Origin: Paenibacillus qinlingensis
Lineage (GTDB): Bacteria; Bacillota; Bacilli; Paenibacillales; NBRC-103111
DNA length: 64,000 nucleotides
Reading direction: 5' to 3'
Assembly: GCF_013204845.1 (NCBI RefSeq)
Contig: NZ_JABMKY010000001.1
Coordinates: forward strand, 434,001-498,000
Positions 23,848 to 32,212 of this stretch are shown one piece after another. A program made the position numbers and the translations under genes. Every line of letters begins with the position of its first letter. Positions within the stretch are counted from its first letter, which is position 1. The notes under the pieces were generated by a model. The model saw only the letters and a list, made by a program, of their open reading frames with translations, made no database searches and was not told where the DNA came from.

Positions 23848-24942
23848 CTAGCGAAGTCTGTCAGATAAGACCAAGAACATGGCGTGCGACCACAACAGCG
23901 GCAGTGCAGGATCCCCATGTTTCTCTATCCATTCTTTATATACAGCCGGCTCGAGAAGGTGGTCATCTACTTGCTCTGGCAAACGTCCCAGCTCATCAGC
24001 CTTGCTTGCTATCCATGCTAAACAGCGCTGAGCTTCGTCTTTATTTCCAAGTTCTAACTGGATCCAGCCATACCAAGCAGTCAGAAGCAGCCACTCGCCG
24101 CCCCCGTAATATCGATCTTCGATGTAGCGCCCAATCCCGTCATGTTTAAGATCAGCTTCAATCGCTTGCAGTGTTCGCAGCATAATAGGGTCGTCTGGTT
24201 TACATACACCAAATGGTAAGGCGAGCCACATTAGGCTTGCGTCAACACCAAACAACGCCGGTTGCCATACTTCATTCATACAATGAATAGATTTCACGAA
24301 GCGCCCGTCATGAACAGCATGCGTATGTATAAAATCTCGGATGAGATCAGATTTCTCAATCAAGGCCGGACGTCCTTCAAGCTCACCTAGCGCCTTCAGT
24401 CCTCCATATAAACAGGCCAACGTTGCTGGATGGACATAATCAGGATATTCCTCCCAACAATCAAAATTCGGATAGTGCCAGAATGTCATGACATAGTCTA
24501 CTGTTATCTCAATGCTGTCCCTGAACTCTTCTAGAAGTGAAGTGTCACCCGTCAAACGTATATGTTCTACAAGCCCCCAGATCCAAGCCCCGTAACCATC
24601 TAACTGGAAGTGACCCCATTCGGAATGATCATCTCGCCCATCCAAGTGATACCTTGTCCCTAAAAACTCGGAACGATCAATCCACTCCCTATTCTCGTGT
24701 TTTCGCATTAGATCGGTTAGCCGCGGGCGTTTGTCCTTCAGAACTCGATGCACCCAGCGGTAGAATTGCTCCGCACTTTTCGTTTCTCCAACACGATCCA
24801 TCGCATTTGCTATAAAAGTACCATCACGCAGCCAACTATAGGAATAGGTTGAAAAAAGAGGTGAAGCCACGTAACCTCCGCTAGGATGTTGATTCAGCTT
24901 AATAATGTCCTTGCTAACGCTGACTAATTGTTCTAGCTCCAT
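23848..24942 (-). CDS. Short GH15-family glycoside hydrolase-like protein
   Basis: 364 residues, one (alpha/alpha)6-barrel domain of glycoside hydrolase family 15 (glucoamylase/glucodextranase type). Recognised from FSTYSYSWLRDGTFIA (substrate-site Trp/Arg/Asp), HFQLDGYGAWIWGL and FDCWEEYPDYVHPATLACLYGGL, which carries the acidic residues expected for the general acid. The usual GH15 enzyme has about 600 residues with an N-terminal beta-sandwich; that domain is missing here and no signal peptide is present, so the protein is cytoplasmic. Substrate unknown (trehalose, starch oligomers or others). ATG 24942 follows GGGAGG. Terminators bound it upstream. Confidence 0.85.
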   Translation of the reverse strand: MELEQLVSVSKDIIKLNQHPSGGYVASPLFSTYSYSWLRDGTFIANAMDRVGETKSAEQFYRWVHRVLKDKRPRLTDLMRKHENREWIDRSEFLGTRYHLDGRDDHSEWGHFQLDGYGAWIWGLVEHIRLTGDTSLLEEFRDSIEITVDYVMTFWHYPNFDCWEEYPDYVHPATLACLYGGLKALGELEGRPALIEKSDLIRDFIHTHAVHDGRFVKSIHCMNEVWQPALFGVDASLMWLALPFGVCKPDDPIMLRTLQAIEADLKHDGIGRYIEDRYYGGGEWLLLTAWYGWIQLELGNKDEAQRCLAWIASKADELGRLPEQVDDHLLEPAVYKEWIEKHGDPALPLLWSHAMFLVLSDRLR

Positions 24943-24965
24943 AACGATTTCCTCCCTTTTATATA

Positions 24966-24994
24966 AAAAGGGATGCGTTGTAACCGCATCCCTT
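24966..24994 (-). terminator. Terminator of the ypuI-like gene
   Basis: Minus strand AAAGGGATGCG pairs with CGCATCCCTTT around a 7-base loop and is followed by TTTAT. Confidence 0.88.
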
Positions 24995-25016
24995 TGTTGG
25001 TTTATTTTTTATTGGA

Positions 25017-25517
25017 TTAAACTTTTTCACCTTGCATACGGCGTTGTGTAATGTAATCTGTTTCATAGTATGCAAGATCTTCACGAAGCTCTTCGAACAC
25101 CTTGGACAATTCGATTGTTAAATCACGCACTTCACGTGATGGTTTCTTGCGGAAACGAATCGCATCTTGTCCTGTATAAGCGTAACGACCATCTTCAGAG
25201 TAGCACTCGTTCTTAGGATAGAAAAAGGTATTAACACATGTATGGTATACCTCATAGAGCACTTTTTCCGAAAAATCAACATTAAAAGTAGGACGTCTTA
25301 AGCTAACGCCTAATTTCTCATAAGCCACTTCACAAAAAACTAGAAGATGACGAGTGTCCTGTAAATACCCGCGGTAAAATTCGTCCATTGCCGGATCATT
25401 TTCCACATTTAACAGTGAGAGAGATTGTTGATTAAGAAACAGTTCCATTTTGGCCGTCGTTTCTTTGAGTTTCGTACGCGTGGAATCACAAACATTTTTC
25501 ACATTAAAAACAGCCAT
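25017..25517 (-). CDS. ypuI: YpuI-like protein (DUF3907)
   Basis: 166 residues, soluble. FFYPKNECYSEDGRYAYTG and AIRFRKKPSREVRDL and ELREDLAYYETDY resemble DUF3907/YpuI of Bacilli; function unknown. GGAGG lies 7 bases before ATG 25517, and a weak promoter lies further upstream. The gene is monocistronic (terminator directly after) and divergent from the protease gene. Confidence 0.78.
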   Translation of the reverse strand: MAVFNVKNVCDSTRTKLKETTAKMELFLNQQSLSLLNVENDPAMDEFYRGYLQDTRHLLVFCEVAYEKLGVSLRRPTFNVDFSEKVLYEVYHTCVNTFFYPKNECYSEDGRYAYTGQDAIRFRKKPSREVRDLTIELSKVFEELREDLAYYETDYITQRRMQGEKV

Positions 25518-25557
25518 GTTAGAAGACCTCCTATAATTGCGCTACTTCTATCCTACC

Positions 25558-25586
25558 ATAATTTATCCCGAAGTGGTATATGTAAA
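25558..25586 (-). promoter_or_regulatory. Possible promoter of the ypuI-like gene
   Basis: Minus strand TTTACA (25581-25586), 17-bp spacer, AATTAT (25558-25563). The -10 matches only four of six positions. Confidence 0.35.
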
Positions 25587-25697
25587 ACACCAGTTACCAT
25601 GCATAAAAGATAACCGCTCGCCTAACCCTACTCTTAGATAATATGTTCTTCATTAACGAGTTGACCTTTTTCTACAAACAAAAAGGAGGGCATGAAC

Positions 25698-27617
25698 ATG
25701 TGGCGCTATCTCTCCACCATTGCGGTTGTTCTTGGATTAGGGGTTATACTCTTTCCGCAGCCTCAACAACGTACCAAACCTGGTCCTGAGGTTTACAGTG
25801 CGAAGTATGAAACAACGTCCAAGCTTGCGCTATTAGAACAAGATGTAAAGATTACAGATGAACTTTGCAGAAGTCAATGTGCTATCGATTATACGACCAT
25901 GCTCAGTCAAATCGAAGGCGGTGAGCCTGTAACCAATGTTATGAAAAACATGCGCAGTCACCATGAGAAAATGGATGTGCTAGTATGGTCCAAGCGCGGT
26001 CAGACTTGGGAGCAAGGCATCAAATCGGGAGAACTTCCCCCTGCTTATGCAGACCAGGCCGCAACCTATCTGAAAGAAGCCAAAACTGCCGTAGATGGAG
26101 GTAAACATTACCAGTCTCCTAAATTCGGTGCTGGACATCATGTGTATTTCGTCCAAGGAACTGCTTCAACCAACGGTCAAGATTCGCTTATTGGGGTTAT
26201 TCATCAGGATGTGCTGGCACAAGTGACCGATCATCAAATGAAAAATTTAAGACTCGAGCCTTACCCCAACGAGAACCGTTGGAAAGTAAAAGCCGTTGAA
26301 ACGAATACATTAAATGAGAAGATTGTCGATCATCCCGAAGATAATCAAGGAACTAGCCACTATCAACAGAATGAAGTCGTCGTCCGTTTCAAAACGGATC
26401 CAACGGAGGCTCAGCTCAATCAAATTAAAACAGAGATTCATGCAACATCTGCTCAAAAGCTAGGTTATACGTATGTTTTCCGTACAAATGATAGAGATGC
26501 CAAGTCATTGATCGCCTATTTCAGTAAATGGAACGTTGTGTATGTTGAACCACACTTTCTTTATATGACCAATGATTACTATGATGATCAAGAACGAACA
26601 GATTCAAACCCATCCAGTACCAATACAGATAGCATTCAAACACCAGTCTCATCAAACTTCGTACCCAATGATAATTTGTATCAAAAATATCAATGGAATT
26701 TGCCGTTGATCGAAACATTACAAGGCTGGCAGCTAAACCGCGGCGCAAATAATGTCATTGTTGCCGTAGTTGATACGGGTGTTGATCTGGCGCACCCAGA
26801 CCTGCAAGGTCAATTACTGCCTGGTTACAATGTCATTAGTGGAAATGATAATCCGCAAGATGATGTTGGACATGGTACACACGTCACAGGCGTTATTTCA
26901 GCTCTTGTCAACAATCATCTAGGCGTTGCAGGGATGACTTGGTTTAACAAAGTGATGCCCGTTAAAGTACTAGACCAGACAGGTGCAGGCAGCACATACT
27001 CGGTTGCTCAAGGAATTATTTGGGCAACGGATCACGGAGCAAAGGTTATGAATCTCAGTCTCGGCAATTACGCAGATTCTGGATTTCTCCATGATGCTAT
27101 TCAATACGCCTATGATAAGGATGTCGCACTCATCGCGGCAAGCGGAAATGACAATACTGAACAACCTGGATATCCAGCTGCTTATCCCGAGGTATTTGCA
27201 GTTGCGGCCATAGATTCGCAGAATGAGAAAGCGCCCTTCTCCAATTATGGCGACTATATTGATGTGACCGCTCCTGGTGTCACCATCGCCAGCACGTATC
27301 CCAACAATCAGTACGCTGCCCTATCGGGTACATCCATGGCTAGTCCGCACGTAACAGCACTCGCTGCTTTAATTCGATCTACTAATCCTAATTTGAAAAA
27401 TACGGATGTCTATGAAATTATGAGGCAGTCCGCTCAGGATCTAGGCGACAAGGGTCATGACAAATACTTTGGTTATGGCGTGATCGATGTCGTCAAAGCT
27501 CTCGAGATGGCGAAACAGGATACGGCTGCTCCATTGTCCTACTGGCCGCAGGATTTAGCGCGCCAATTACATCTTGTACCGCAGAAGTATGCGGGTACCT
27601 TGGGGCTTGAGAAATAG
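25698..27617 (+). CDS. Secreted subtilisin-like serine protease (S8)
   Basis: About 639 residues from ATG 25698, which sits 8 bases after AAAGGAGG (an ATG at 25692 is too close). Signal sequence or anchor at residues 4-20 (RYLSTIAVVLGLGVILF). A long propeptide follows; its end (EVVVRFKTDPTEAQLNQIK; WNVVYVEPHFLYM) resembles the fervidolysin-type prodomain. The S8 catalytic domain (about 330-590) has the triad Asp359 (VVDTGVDLAHPDL), His392 (GHGTHVTGVIS) and Ser546 (GTSMASPHVTAL). The product is an extracellular or membrane-bound endopeptidase. A C-terminal tail of 40 residues is unassigned. Terminator follows. Confidence 0.92.
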   Translation: MWRYLSTIAVVLGLGVILFPQPQQRTKPGPEVYSAKYETTSKLALLEQDVKITDELCRSQCAIDYTTMLSQIEGGEPVTNVMKNMRSHHEKMDVLVWSKRGQTWEQGIKSGELPPAYADQAATYLKEAKTAVDGGKHYQSPKFGAGHHVYFVQGTASTNGQDSLIGVIHQDVLAQVTDHQMKNLRLEPYPNENRWKVKAVETNTLNEKIVDHPEDNQGTSHYQQNEVVVRFKTDPTEAQLNQIKTEIHATSAQKLGYTYVFRTNDRDAKSLIAYFSKWNVVYVEPHFLYMTNDYYDDQERTDSNPSSTNTDSIQTPVSSNFVPNDNLYQKYQWNLPLIETLQGWQLNRGANNVIVAVVDTGVDLAHPDLQGQLLPGYNVISGNDNPQDDVGHGTHVTGVISALVNNHLGVAGMTWFNKVMPVKVLDQTGAGSTYSVAQGIIWATDHGAKVMNLSLGNYADSGFLHDAIQYAYDKDVALIAASGNDNTEQPGYPAAYPEVFAVAAIDSQNEKAPFSNYGDYIDVTAPGVTIASTYPNNQYAALSGTSMASPHVTALAALIRSTNPNLKNTDVYEIMRQSAQDLGDKGHDKYFGYGVIDVVKALEMAKQDTAAPLSYWPQDLARQLHLVPQKYAGTLGLEK

Positions 27618-27644
27618 AACACTCACCACCTTCCATGCACAGTT

Positions 27645-27690
27645 AAAAACCTTCAATCCCCCTATTTTTGGCGGGATTGAAGGTTTTATT
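27645..27690 (+). terminator. Terminator of the S8 protease gene
   Basis: AAAACCTTCAATCCC pairs with GGGATTGAAGGTTTT, then a T/A-rich tail. Confidence 0.85.
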
Positions 27691-27744
27691 GATTATAAAA
27701 TAAAATACCCACAAAGCCGAAGCCTTGCGGGTAACCGACTGAGT

Positions 27745-28160
27745 GGAAAGTTTGCCGTAAGCCGGGTTCTGTACTTCCAGTGGTCATAACGGGCGTCTGC
27801 TCCCCTGCCACTATTGAAGCGACAATCATCTATCTAGGCTGTACATTGCTGCACAGCTCAAGCGACCAACCCGAACGCGTCTCAGGCGAAGACTGCTGCC
27901 TCGAAAGCAGCTAGCGTTCCATTAGGTCTTGCTCCAAGTGGGGTTTACCAGGATCTATGTCACCATAGAACCTCGTGGTCTCTTACACCACGGTTCCACC
28001 CTTGCCTGTGCTATATTTCAAGCCATCGGCGGTCCATTTCTGTGGCCCTATCCTTCAACTCGCGTTGACTGGACGTTATCCAGCACCCTGCCTTATGAAG
28101 CCCGGACTTTCCTCTCGCTATGGCTTACCCATAGCCAGCGATTGTCTGTCAAACTTTCCA
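27745..28160 (-). ncRNA. rnpB: RNase P RNA, type B
   Basis: About 416 nt on the minus strand. Helix P1 forms from GGAAAGTTTG at the 5' end (near 28160) and CAAACTTTCC at the 3' end (near 27745). Diagnostic conserved segments are present: AGAGGAAAGTCCGGGCTTC in the 5' part (around 28100-28120, CR-I) and ACAGAACCCGGCTTA near the 3' end (27756-27771, CR-V). The overall organisation is that of the Bacillus class (type B) ribozyme, which removes 5' leaders from tRNA precursors. Exact ends are estimates to within a few bases. A consensus promoter lies directly upstream. Confidence 0.95.
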
Positions 28161-28171
28161 TTGCATAGGCT

Positions 28172-28200
28172 AGTATACTAGGAATGCCTACGAATTACAA
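28172..28200 (-). promoter_or_regulatory. Promoter of rnpB
   Basis: Minus strand TTGTAA (28195-28200), 17-bp spacer, TATACT (28172-28177), placing the start near the first base of the RNA. Confidence 0.75.
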
Positions 28201-28255
28201 CACATGGTCGTTTCCTTTCTTTCCTGAAACAGCCGAAAGAGAACCAAAACCACGT

Positions 28256-29365
28256 TTAGACGAATTGAAACGGTTCTGTATTAATCGCGGATGCGAGCAC
28301 TTGCGTATCCGTCTTGGCCAGCTGCGCGGCGAGATAATCTGCGACGCCGCGCTTCATGATCTTCTCAACGTTGTGACCAACGTCGAGGAGGGCTAACCCC
28401 GCCGCGAGCGCATCATGCGCGGTGTGGTAGTCAATGTCGCCGGTGACCAGCACATCGGCGCCGGCAAACATGGCGTGCCGCATGTAGCGGCCGCCAGAGC
28501 CACCCAGCACGGCCACCTTGCGAATGGGCCGTGATAGATCGCCGACGACGCGCACCGTCGGCACGTCGAACACAGCCTTCGCGTGCTCCGTGAGCTCGCG
28601 AAGTGTCATTGCCGCGGACAGCTTGCCCACGCGGCCCAAACCGAACACTCTACCCTTGAGGTCCATCGGGTAGAGGTCATAGGCCACCTCCTCGTAGGGG
28701 TGGGCCTTCAGCATAGCAGTTACCGCTTTGCGCTGAACGCTAGCGGTGACGATCGTCTCTACGCGTACCTCTTGTACGCGTTCCAGCTTCCCAACTTCCC
28801 CGATAAACGGAGTAGCCCCTTCCTGCGGCAGGAACGTCCCCGTCCCGGGGATATTGAAGCTGCAGGAGCTGTATTGGCCAATGCCGCCAGCTCCAGCCTT
28901 AAATAGGGCATCCAGCACGACTTGATGATGCGTCTCCGGTACGAAGACGACGAGCTTCTGCAACTTCTCGGTATGCACATCTTCCAAGTGTGTCATCTCA
29001 GTTAAGCCTAGTTGCTCTGATAGCAGATCATTAACGCCGCCTTCTGCTACATCCAGATTCGTATGAGCAATATACACAGCGATATCATTCTTAATTAATT
29101 TTTCATATAAACGACCTGCTGGTGTTTCTGTCTGAAGATGTGCCAAAGGTCTGAATATAATTGCATGATGGGCAATAATTAGGTTCGCTCCAGCTTCAAT
29201 AGCCTCATCAACAACGGCATCGGTCACATCAAGAGCAACAAGCACCTTCGTGATCTCTTTCTGTAGTGAGCCAAGCTGCAAGCCGATTTTATCATCGGCC
29301 ATCGCGTAATGCTTCGGAGCCAGTTGTTCAAACAACTGGATTACGGTTTGACCTTTTGCAAGCAC
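28256..29365 (-). CDS. Nif3-like dinuclear metal centre protein (YqfO)
   Basis: 369 residues. NIF3 family with the metal ligands in LIIAHHAIIFRP (about residues 64-67) and the C-terminal VGHNVEKIMKRG segment. The family core is interrupted at about 130-235 by a PII/CutA-like domain, as in B. subtilis YqfO. The metal-binding fold is established; the reaction is not firmly known (GTP cyclohydrolase I type 2 is a common but doubtful label). The start is GTG 29365 behind AAGGAGG at 7 bases, overlapping trmK by 25 bases. The 3' half (about 28280-28870) is markedly GC-richer than the rest of the gene and window. Confidence 0.9.
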   Translation of the reverse strand: MLAKGQTVIQLFEQLAPKHYAMADDKIGLQLGSLQKEITKVLVALDVTDAVVDEAIEAGANLIIAHHAIIFRPLAHLQTETPAGRLYEKLIKNDIAVYIAHTNLDVAEGGVNDLLSEQLGLTEMTHLEDVHTEKLQKLVVFVPETHHQVVLDALFKAGAGGIGQYSSCSFNIPGTGTFLPQEGATPFIGEVGKLERVQEVRVETIVTASVQRKAVTAMLKAHPYEEVAYDLYPMDLKGRVFGLGRVGKLSAAMTLRELTEHAKAVFDVPTVRVVGDLSRPIRKVAVLGGSGGRYMRHAMFAGADVLVTGDIDYHTAHDALAAGLALLDVGHNVEKIMKRGVADYLAAQLAKTDTQVLASAINTEPFQFV

Positions 29366-30105
29366 GCGAGTACCTCCTTAATTTCATGCATTTCTTGGCT
29401 AACTTGCTCTGCTTTCGCGATGGATGCCTCTGCAGTAGATAGCTTCAGTTGGTCTACGATCATGGCCAGCTTCTTAAGTTCACTTTCCCACTTCACAAAC
29501 CAAACCTCAGGCGTCTCATTAATCAAATATGGACCCATCTGTTGCAATCGTTCCTTGGAAACAGTAACTCCACCTTGAAGAATCCGCTCCTCATAAAGCG
29601 CTTCTAAAGCTCCGCGTTCCTCTGTATTAGCGGTAACCGCGGTTAAGATCTCATAGATCTTGCCATCTTCTTCGAGAATTGTTTCTGATTCCAACTTCCA
29701 ACCATTGGAGAGCAGCCAACGCCGCACATGATCTTCACCCACATTCGGTTGTAGAATCAAATGTTGAACGCCTGGAAGCTTCAATTTACCAGCCTCTAGA
29801 ATGCTCGCCATTAAGCTGCCACCCATGCCAGCGATCGTAATGACATCCACTTCACCTGCCTCAATTACCGCAAGCCCATCACCTGATCTCACTTCGATGA
29901 TCTTGGATAAACCGCTCTCGAGCACCTGTCTTTGGGCTGCCTCGAACGGCCCAGGGTTTACTTCCCCTGCAACCGCAGCAACGATAATCCCCTGCTGTGC
30001 CAAATAGGTTGGCAATAACGCATGATCCGAACCGATGTCAGCAACTTTCGAGCCCACTGGCACGCGATCCGCAATCATTTGAAGTCTTTTCGATAATTTA
30101 ACCAT
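29341..30105 (-). CDS. trmK: tRNA (adenine22-N1)-methyltransferase TrmK
   Basis: 254 residues. SAM-dependent N1 methylation of A22 in tRNA, found mainly in Gram-positive bacteria. The Rossmann motif is near the N-terminus (SKVADIGSDHALLPTYLAQ, about 19-37), with ITIAGMGGSLMASIL and LILQPNVGEDHVRRWLL further along; a C-terminal coiled coil follows from about 210. It starts 3 bases after the stop of the 276-aa membrane protein gene and overlaps the nif3 gene, as in the yqfN-yqfO pair of B. subtilis. Confidence 0.93.
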   Translation of the reverse strand: MVKLSKRLQMIADRVPVGSKVADIGSDHALLPTYLAQQGIIVAAVAGEVNPGPFEAAQRQVLESGLSKIIEVRSGDGLAVIEAGEVDVITIAGMGGSLMASILEAGKLKLPGVQHLILQPNVGEDHVRRWLLSNGWKLESETILEEDGKIYEILTAVTANTEERGALEALYEERILQGGVTVSKERLQQMGPYLINETPEVWFVKWESELKKLAMIVDQLKLSTAEASIAKAEQVSQEMHEIKEVLACLQKVKP

Positions 30106-30108
30106 ATC

Positions 30109-30939
30109 CTACATTACCCACTCTACCCATTTTTTTCGCAGCAAAAATAATGCTACGCCTACTGAAACTAATTTCGCCGTGAATGATAGTTGAATGACAC
30201 GCGAGCTCATGTCTACATCTACGAGGAAGGTCATGGCCTCAGGGATAAACCAAACCAAGCCTCCTACTAGCATGAGCACGCTAGCCGCTTGTTTATTCGT
30301 GTGATGTGCAAGCCAAGCCATCCATATGAGTACAACGCTTACAGGTACCCAGCTTAATTGGAGTGAAAACCAAGCAGGATGCTCTAACTTTTGCATCAAT
30401 AACCAGCTATAAGTCCCTACAAGCCCTAGCCATCCACAAATTTGAAAAATCGCCATTCGACCAATCAAACCATTAAATAACCAGATAAAGCTGCAAAATG
30501 CCAAATATCCAATGTACGTTGTTGACGTGTGTATGTCCGACAAGTCCATGATATGTAACCCCAAAAGTAGCATAGCAATAGATGCTATGCCGCACAAGAC
30601 ATAAGCAATGACAGGCTTGCGACTAAATTGTCTATATGCAAATGCATAACAAATAAAGACAAAAAGTGTGGAAATACCAATTTGCATTGGCAATCCAAAA
30701 GAGTTAAAATTAAGAGCAGATAAGGCAAGAGCGGCAATTACCGCTAATGCGAACAACCATATTTTCCAATTACTGTTTGTTACAGCCGTAGCCGAAACAC
30801 CCAAAAGTGAAGCCGGTTTAGGGGTCATATCATCCACATACAAATTCATTAGAAAATCGCAATAATGCTCGGGCAGCAATTTGCTCCGGCGCCAATGATC
30901 GATTTCTCTTACTATCACTTTTCTTCTCTCAGCATCCAT
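30109..30939 (-). CDS. Multi-pass membrane protein, possibly DUF2157-like
   Basis: 276 residues: a soluble N-terminal segment (1-55; REIDHWRRSKLLPEHYCDFL) and eight or so membrane helices, ending with basic residues (LLRKKWVEW). The layout of a short cytoplasmic domain with a membrane domain recalls DUF2157-type proteins, but the assignment is weak. GGAAGG before ATG 30939. Translationally close-coupled to trmK, though no link between the functions is evident. B. subtilis has no counterpart between sigA and yqfN that I recall, except cytochrome cccA. Confidence 0.72.
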   Translation of the reverse strand: MDAERRKVIVREIDHWRRSKLLPEHYCDFLMNLYVDDMTPKPASLLGVSATAVTNSNWKIWLFALAVIAALALSALNFNSFGLPMQIGISTLFVFICYAFAYRQFSRKPVIAYVLCGIASIAMLLLGLHIMDLSDIHTSTTYIGYLAFCSFIWLFNGLIGRMAIFQICGWLGLVGTYSWLLMQKLEHPAWFSLQLSWVPVSVVLIWMAWLAHHTNKQAASVLMLVGGLVWFIPEAMTFLVDVDMSSRVIQLSFTAKLVSVGVALFLLRKKWVEWVM

Positions 30940-31010
30940 CTATTCGCTCACCTTCCTAGCTACTTTATCGGTGATTCAATGCTCAGATTTTAGTAAATTT
31001 TTAAAGGAAA

Positions 31011-31047
31011 CCGCAAAAAAAGACCCCGCCGAATTTGGCAGGGCCCA
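31011..31047 (-). terminator. Terminator of the dnaG-sigA operon
   Basis: Minus strand GGCCCTGCC pairs with GGCGGGGTC around AAATTC and is followed by TTTTTTT. Confidence 0.88.
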
Positions 31048-31059
31048 CTCCAAGCGATT

Positions 31060-32175
31060 TTATTCCAAAAAGTCCTTCAAACGTTTGCTACGGCTCGGAT
31101 GTCTTAATTTCCGCAAAGCTTTTGCTTCAATCTGACGAATCCGTTCCCTTGTAACACCGAATACTTTACCGACTTCTTCTAATGTTCTTGTACGTCCATC
31201 ATCAAGTCCGAAACGTAAGCGAAGCACATTCTCTTCTCTTTCAGTTAACGTATCTAGCACATCTTCAAGTTGTTCTTTCAAAAGCTCGTATGCAGCTGCA
31301 TCCGCTGGCGCGAGCGCTTCTTGATCCTCGATAAAATCCCCTAAATGTGAATCATCTTCTTCACCGATTGGTGTTTCTAAAGAAACAGGCTCTTGTGCAA
31401 TTTTCATGATTTCACGAACTTTATCCGTGCTTAAATCCATCTCTTTTGCAATTTCCTCTGGCGTAGGTTCGCGCCCCAGTTCTTGCAGCAATTGACGTGA
31501 AACACGAATCAATTTGTTAATCGTTTCTACCATATGTACCGGAATCCGAATCGTTCTCGCTTGATCCGCAATTGCGCGAGTAATCGCTTGACGAATCCAC
31601 CAGGTTGCATAGGTACTGAATTTGTAGCCTTTGGTATGGTCGAACTTCTCCACAGCCTTAATAAGACCCATATTACCTTCTTGAATCAAATCAAGGAACA
31701 ACATGCCGCGACCTACATAACGTTTGGCGATACTTACAACAAGTCGAAGGTTAGCTTCAGCTAAACGACGCTTCGCTTCCTCATCCCCATTTTCAATACG
31801 TTTAGCCAACCCCACTTCGTCTTCCGCGGAAAGAAGCGGTACGCGACCAATTTCTTTCAAATACATCCGAACTGGATCATTAATTTTAATCCCCGGCGGC
31901 AAAGCCAGATCATCATCGAAGTTAAATTCATCGCGCTCGTTTTCTTCCGGATTCATCGAATCTTCATCTGACTCATTCCCCACATCAATACCTTGCTCGG
32001 AAAGTTGTTCAAAGAACTCATCGATTTGCTCAGGATCCTGATCGAAGGGAGCTAATTTCTCCATGATATCCTTGTAAGTTAGTGAGGACCGTTTTTTCCC
32101 CTGCTCTATAAGTTGGTCTTTCACCTGGTCCAGGGTCAATTCTGTCTCTAATTCTGTACGCTGATCATTCGCCAT
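31060..32175 (-). CDS. sigA: RNA polymerase primary sigma factor SigA (RpoD)
   Basis: 371 residues from ATG 32175 ([18 protein letters not shown] well spaced). Region 1.1 at about 1-80, region 1.2 at [16 protein letters not shown], region 2 with [18 protein letters not shown] promoter-melting motif ([18 protein letters not shown]), region 3, and region 4.2 with [18 protein letters not shown] and the C-terminal [11 protein letters not shown]. This is the housekeeping sigma factor whose TTGACA/TATAAT-type promoters are seen throughout the window. It lies directly downstream of dnaG, the usual macromolecular-synthesis operon order in Bacilli. Confidence 0.97.
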   Translation of the reverse strand: MANDQRTELETELTLDQVKDQLIEQGKKRSSLTYKDIMEKLAPFDQDPEQIDEFFEQLSEQGIDVGNESDEDSMNPEENERDEFNFDDDLALPPGIKINDPVRMYLKEIGRVPLLSAEDEVGLAKRIENGDEEAKRRLAEANLRLVVSIAKRYVGRGMLFLDLIQEGNMGLIKAVEKFDHTKGYKFSTYATWWIRQAITRAIADQARTIRIPVHMVETINKLIRVSRQLLQELGREPTPEEIAKEMDLSTDKVREIMKIAQEPVSLETPIGEEDDSHLGDFIEDQEALAPADAAAYELLKEQLEDVLDTLTEREENVLRLRFGLDDGRTRTLEEVGKVFGVTRERIRQIEAKALRKLRHPSRSKRLKDFLE

Positions 32176-32212
32176 GGTACGGACTCCCTCCTCCCTAGTC
32201 ATGTCAGTTTAG

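Noticed and set aside
27574-28181. Open frames across the rnpB region
   Set aside because: The region is clearly RNase P RNA; the frames lack ribosome binding sites and any protein-like pattern.
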